A stretch of DNA of 64,000 bases, taken from contig CAJSYZ010000009.1 in NCBI GenBank assembly GCA_910574455.1, positions 2,311,040-2,375,039 on the forward strand, read 5' to 3'. This document shows, in pieces, positions 59,875 through 64,000 of the stretch (its first letter is position 1; every line of letters starts with the position of its first letter). The DNA comes from Trichaptum fuscoviolaceum. Lineage: Eukaryota > Basidiomycota > Agaricomycetes > Hymenochaetales > Trichaptaceae. A model generated the notes under the pieces. It was given only the letters and a program-made list of their open reading frames with translations. It was not told the origin of the DNA and did no database searches. The translations under genes were made by a program, and so were the position numbers.

Positions 59875-61154
59875 ATGGGAAGATTCGGACAAGAAGACTC
59901 TGACGAAGATATGACCGACCCGATCAACCCCGCGCAAGCAGCGCCCGCGCCAGGCGCTGCTCCGACTCCGACTCCGGGTGCTGCTCCCCCACAGGCCGCA
60001 CCACCGCCCCAGCAGGGCGGAGATCTCCCCCCAGACGTCCTCCAGGCTATCAATGATGCCACCCGACCTCTCCAGTCACACCTGCAGGAGGTGACCGCCG
60101 AAAACCAGCGCCTCCACGACTTCATGAACCTGTTTGTCCGAAATGCGCAGGAAGGCGCAACCCGCACTCCCAAGGGTCCGAAGGTCGGTGCCCCGCCCGC
60201 GTTCTATGGGCGTACGCCGAAAGATAAGGAGGCGGAGAGTATCAGCTTTGAGGAGTGGTCGCAGAAGGTCCGACTTTATGTCCGGATGCGCCCCCAGGAG
60301 TTTGTAGGCAGTCCGACGATGGCCTGTCTATGGGCTGCTTCGCTACTCCGCGGGCCCGCTGAACAATGGGCTCGTCCGCACACGACCGCCGCCCTCGAGG
60401 GCACCGAAGTCCCTGCTCTCATGACCGACTTGGAACTCTTCCTGGCGTCCCTCCAGTCCGCGTTCGGACGTCCGAACATCAAGCGCCACGCCGGACAGGA
60501 GCTTATGAAACTGCGCCAGGGCAAGGACACGGTGTCGGAGTATGCGGCGAAGTTTCGTGCGTTGCTGGTGGAGTCGGAGGTGGACTGGGGGATGGAGGGG
60601 AAGATGTTGGTGTTCGAGACCGGACTCAGCAGTCAGTTCCGCTACGATCTAGCAAGCAAGGAGATCCGGGAGACCAAGAGCTTCGACCAGTGGGTCCGAC
60701 TGCTTTGCGAATACGATGAGGACTTGCGTGCGCGTCGGACGGGCTTCAAGCAGAACAACTGGAGTCCGAACTGGGGCTCCCGCTCGCAGACACACCACTC
60801 CGCTTCGCGCGGACCGACTCGGGACCCCGACGCGATGGACATCGATCGTTGAGCACTGAAGAGATGATGCGCCGCGGACTTTGCTTCCAGTGCGGTGAGC
60901 ATGGACATCTGGCTCGAGACTGTCCGCAGCGGAGCAAGAGATCAAATGTCCGATCGAAGGTGGCTTCACAGACCGCCGCCTCGTCATCCACCGCTCCGCC
61001 CGCCGCCTCTGCGCCCGCCGCCGCTCCCAAGACACCGACTGCGACCCTCGAGGAAGTCCGCGACGAGACTCCGACCGTGAACGCCGCTCGCACTCCGACC
61101 GTTGACGAAATCGCCAAAGCGGTAGCAGCTGCTCTCAAGAGTCAGGGTTTTTGA
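59875..61154 (+). CDS. gag: Gag (capsid plus CCHC nucleocapsid), frame break at 60850
   Basis: Structural polyprotein that packages element RNA. It starts at ATG 59875 (MGRFGQEDSDEDMTDP) with an Ala/Pro-rich N-terminus. The retrotransposon gag domain spans ~residues 110-280, including FEEWSQKVRLYVRMRP, LLRGPAEQWARP and LMKLRQGKDTVSEYAAKFRA. The frame ends AMDIDR-stop at 60850, but the next segment continues one base back as LSTEEMMRRGLCFQCGEHGH and LARDCP, a CCHC zinc knuckle. Related elements have these in one frame, so one base seems to be missing at CG-TTGAG. The knuckle segment ends ALKSQGF and TGA at 61154. There is no slippery sequence at 60850, arguing for mutation or sequencing error there. 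Confidence 0.85.
61145..61151 (+). promoter_or_regulatory. gag-pol -1 ribosomal frameshift site GGGTTTT
   Basis: In gag phase the bases read G|GGT|TTT|TGA, an exact X XXY YYZ heptamer (GGGUUUU) directly before the gag stop. Slipping back one base gives ...TTG AGT GGG TCT in the protease/pol frame. This is the standard way retroelements make a minor Gag-Pol product. No downstream pseudoknot was tested. Confidence 0.7.
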
Positions 61155-64000
61155 GTGGGTCTAGGCGCGCGGTCGTTCCGCCAAAGACCCCGAACCGATT
61201 TTCGCTGTTAGATGATGATGTATCCGATCCCTCTGTGTACAATCGTACTTCGCTAATACACAAGAGTTTGCGTCGATTCATCCATGTCCCAGTGAGAATA
61301 AGTGACGGCCGAAAGATTTTGAGCATGAGAGCGCTGCTAGACTGCGGTGCATTTTCGGTGATTATCAACCAGAAGCTGGTGCGGAAGTTCGGACTACGTA
61401 CTCGTCCTCTCGACCGACCAATCAAGGTGTACAACGCCACGATTCGCTGAACCAGAGTGGTCCGATTACAGACCAAGTCCGACTTACTCTGGAGATCGGT
61501 GGACACAAAGAAGAAGTCGATGCCACAGTGGCAAACATCGGAGACTATCCGTTGATCATTGGGATAGATTGGCTACACCACCATAACCCGGAGATTGATT
61601 GGAACGACGAGACCATCAGCTTTACGCGATGTCCGAACGAATGCCGCCCCGTCGAAGCGGCAAGAGTCGTAGAAGCCGGACAACCGCTACCCCGCGCCGT
61701 TCGCAAGTTGCGGGCCGCGCGATGCAAGAACAGTCGACAGATGCGACCGCGACCGCAGCCCCATGCGAGAGTCTGTGTCGCGGAAGTCGGTGATGATTCA
61801 GATGAGTCGGACAGTGAGTCTGACGACCTTGCGAAGATTCCCCCCGGATTTCGGTACTCCGAAAAGTACATGGACATCTACCATGACGCGGAGCAGTTCT
61901 ATGTGGCGGACGATCCGGACTTTGTGCATAAAGTTGCGGCCTCGTATACCTGGTCGCAGGCGATCGCGGAGAAGTCGGCAGTGAAGGAGGGTGACAAGTC
62001 CTTCGAGGAGATGGTCCCCCCGCAGTACCGCGAGTTTGCGAAGGTGTTTTCGAAGTCAGAGGCCGAACGGTTGCCCGAGAGGAAGCCGTTCGACCATGCG
62101 ATCGACTTGGAGCCCGGATCGACCCCTTCGTACAGTAAGATCTATCCTATGGCACCGGCGGAACGTGCAGCCTTGAAGGAGTTCATTGAGGAGAACCTCC
62201 GCAAGGGCTACATCCGTCCGTCGAAGTCCCCCGCCGCTGCTCCGGTCTTCTTCATCAAAAAGAAGGACGGATCGCTTCGGATGGTCGTCGACTACCGAAA
62301 ACTCAATGAAATCACCGTCAAAAATCGGTACCCGCTTCCCCTGACCACCGAACTCATCGATTCCTTGAAGAAGGCCCGCGTTTTCACGAAGCTCGACTTG
62401 CGGGCCGGATACAACAATATCCGCATCAAGGAAGGCGACGAGTGGAAGGCCGCTTTTCGGACTCAGGAAGGACACTTCGAACCAACCGTTATGACTTTCG
62501 GACTTACGAACGCACCTGCTACGTTTCAGCGGATGATGAACGAGCTCTTCAAGGACATGCTGGATGTTATTGTCATTATCTACCTCGATGACATCTGCAT
62601 ATTTTCGGAGAACGAGTCGGAGCACGAGGAACACGTTAAGGAGGTACTCCGACGTTTGGAAAAGTATGACCTGTTCTGTAAGCCCGAAAAGTGCGAGTTC
62701 CACAAGGACTCCATCGAGTACTTGGGCATGATCATTGGCTCTGGGATTATCTCGATGGATCCGAAGAAGGTCGAAGCGGTAGCCGACTGGCCGACTCCGG
62801 CGAAGGTGAAGGACATTCAGGCTTTCTTGGGGTTCGCAAACTTCTACCGACGTTTTATCAAGGACTTCTCGAAGCTGGCGGTTCCCATGACCGAATTGTT
62901 GCGGAAGGATGTCCAGTGGCGCTGGACTGCCCGCCAGCAAGAGTCCTTCGATGGTCTGAAGAAGAAGTTTGCTGAGGCACCGGTCCTTGCGATGCCCGAC
63001 CTTGAGAAACCCTTCATCCTCGAATGCGATGCTTCGGACTTCGCGACCGGAGCGGTACTTTCGCAGATCGGACCAGACGGTGACATTCACCCAGTGGCCT
63101 ACTATTCGAAGTCCCTGGGCGATGCGGAGAGGAACTATGAGATCCACGACAAGGAGCTTCTAGCCATCGTCCGAGCCTTGGACGAGTGGCGGCACTATCT
63201 CGAAGGAAGTCCGCACAAAATTGATATTGTGTCGGACCACCGAAACCTGCTCTTCTTTGCGGAAGCCCGAAACCTTACGAGACGCCAGGCCCGCTGGAGC
63301 TTGTTCCTTAGCCGTTTTGACTTTCTGATCCGTCACCGCCCCGGCCGACTGGGTGGAAAGCCGGATGCTTTGTCCAGGCGCGAAGATCTTCGTCCTGACG
63401 GACCGGACAATACGAACAAGGTCCTTCTGGACACGAACCGCTTCTATACGTTGGCGATGCGACGAGGGATGGTCCGGGCAGAGGGGGATACGGAGTTGTT
63501 GCGGAGGATTCGGGAGTCCGAGAGGTTTGACGAGGAATTGGTCGAGGCGATTGAGAAAGTGAAGGAAGGGGCTCCGCGCGCGCTGGCGAACGATCTGGAG
63601 GAGTGGAACACGGAGGATGGGCTGCTGCTGTACCGGGGTAAGGTCTATGTGCCGAAGGACGAGGAGATCCGCCGCGATATCGTCAAGTTACACCACGATT
63701 CGCTTCCGGTCGGACATCCGGGTCGTTGGAAGACCTACGAGCTGGTGAGTCGGAATTACTGGTGGCCTGGTATGTCCACATTCGTCGAGCGGTACGTGTC
63801 GGGGTGTGACACTTGTATACGGACGAAGAACATCCCGCAACGTCCGGTTGGTCCGCTTCAGCCCAACGAAGTACCAGACGGACCGTGGCAGGTCATTTCA
63901 TGCGACTTCATCACACAGCTGCCACAGTCCGGCGAATACGACGCCATCTTCGTGGTTGTAGACCGACTCACCAAGCAGGCCCATTTCATACCGACGACCT
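61152..64000 (+). CDS. pol: Pol: protease, RT, RNase H, integrase (partial)
   Basis: Enzymatic polyprotein of the gypsy element. Protease: RALLDCGAFSVIINQKLVRK, with DCGA in place of the usual DSGA active site. The protease frame stops at TGA 61448-61450, with homology resuming one base back as LNQSGPITDQVRLTLEIGG, so there is a second break. RT: FFIKKKDGSLRMVVDYRKLN, LDLRAGYNNIRIKEGDEWKA, and the catalytic IYLDDICIF (YLDD; aspartates intact). RNase H: ILECDASDFATGAVLSQIGP and SDHRNLLFF. Integrase N-terminal HHCC: HHDSLPVGHPGRWKTYELV then CDTCIRTK. The catalytic core begins WQVISCDFITQLP and DAIFVVVDRLTKQAHFIP and is cut by the window end, so later D and E residues cannot be seen. Confidence 0.9.

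Larger units (their letters stand above)
59236..64000 (+). mobile_element. Ty3/gypsy LTR retrotransposon, 3' end outside window
   Basis: The gene order gag, protease, reverse transcriptase, RNase H, integrase defines Ty3/gypsy (Metaviridae) rather than copia. Coding is in three frames: gag, a zinc-knuckle segment, and pol. RT to integrase is open to the window edge, so the copy is fairly young. Two single-base frame breaks (60850 and ~61446) suggest it is defective or that the assembly has small errors; a third shift (61145) is a genuine-looking programmed -1 site. Confidence 0.9.

Noticed and set aside
1..64000. Bacterial features such as operons, CRISPR arrays or Shine-Dalgarno sites
   Set aside because: Introns, gene families and promoters are fungal nuclear; alternative GTG/TTG starts were ignored when choosing gene starts.

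Overview
The window is nuclear DNA of a filamentous basidiomycete, most likely an Agaricomycete. Nearly every gene is cut by introns of about 45-70 bp with GT..AG ends. The gene set combines PH/CRIB/kinase CLA4, STE3-type receptors, CaaX lipopeptide pheromone precursors and a Ty3/gypsy element.

Layout. 1-14 kb: CNOT11, CLA4 (-), mitochondrial ribosomal protein uS19m (-), a single-span membrane protein (+), DML1/Misato (-) and an RG-rich nuclear-type protein (+). 14.5-27.3 kb is the pheromone/receptor (B-type mating) locus. It holds a divergent STE3-like receptor R1 (-), three typical STE3 receptors R2 (+), R3 (-) and R4 (+), and two pheromone precursor genes P1 (+) and P2 (-) placed between R2/R3 and R3/R4. 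27.7-39.4 kb: an SHPRH-type SNF2/RING ubiquitin ligase, a Tay1-like double-Myb protein and proteasome subunit RPN9. 39.4-41.4 kb: two more pheromone precursors, P3 (-) and P4 (+), cut off from the receptors by those three housekeeping genes. 42-46.1 kb: a short-chain dehydrogenase, the Ctp1/Sae2/CtIP nuclease cofactor and a small kinetochore-like protein in divergent orientation. 46.3-51.2 kb: a tandem pair of MYND-finger paralogues. 51.2-59.2 kb: no supportable gene, probably decayed repeats. 59.2 kb to the end: a Ty3/gypsy retrotransposon with gag, a canonical GGGTTTT -1 frameshift site and protease-RT-RNaseH-integrase, truncated by the window edge.

How the parts fit. The pheromone precursors should be farnesylated, trimmed after a conserved D-[EF]-E motif, exported and sensed by STE3 receptors. 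These receptors signal through G proteins and kinases; CLA4 is commonly linked to this locus in mushrooms. All four pheromone genes are too short for routine gene callers and were found by their C-terminal CaaX boxes.

The main points of interest are the four unflagged pheromones, the distant P3/P4 pair, the divergent receptor R1 with a proline-rich tail, a possible coding-sequence-to-intron conversion in one MYND paralogue, and the frameshift architecture of the retroelement. Exon edges were read by eye, so allow a base or two of error.
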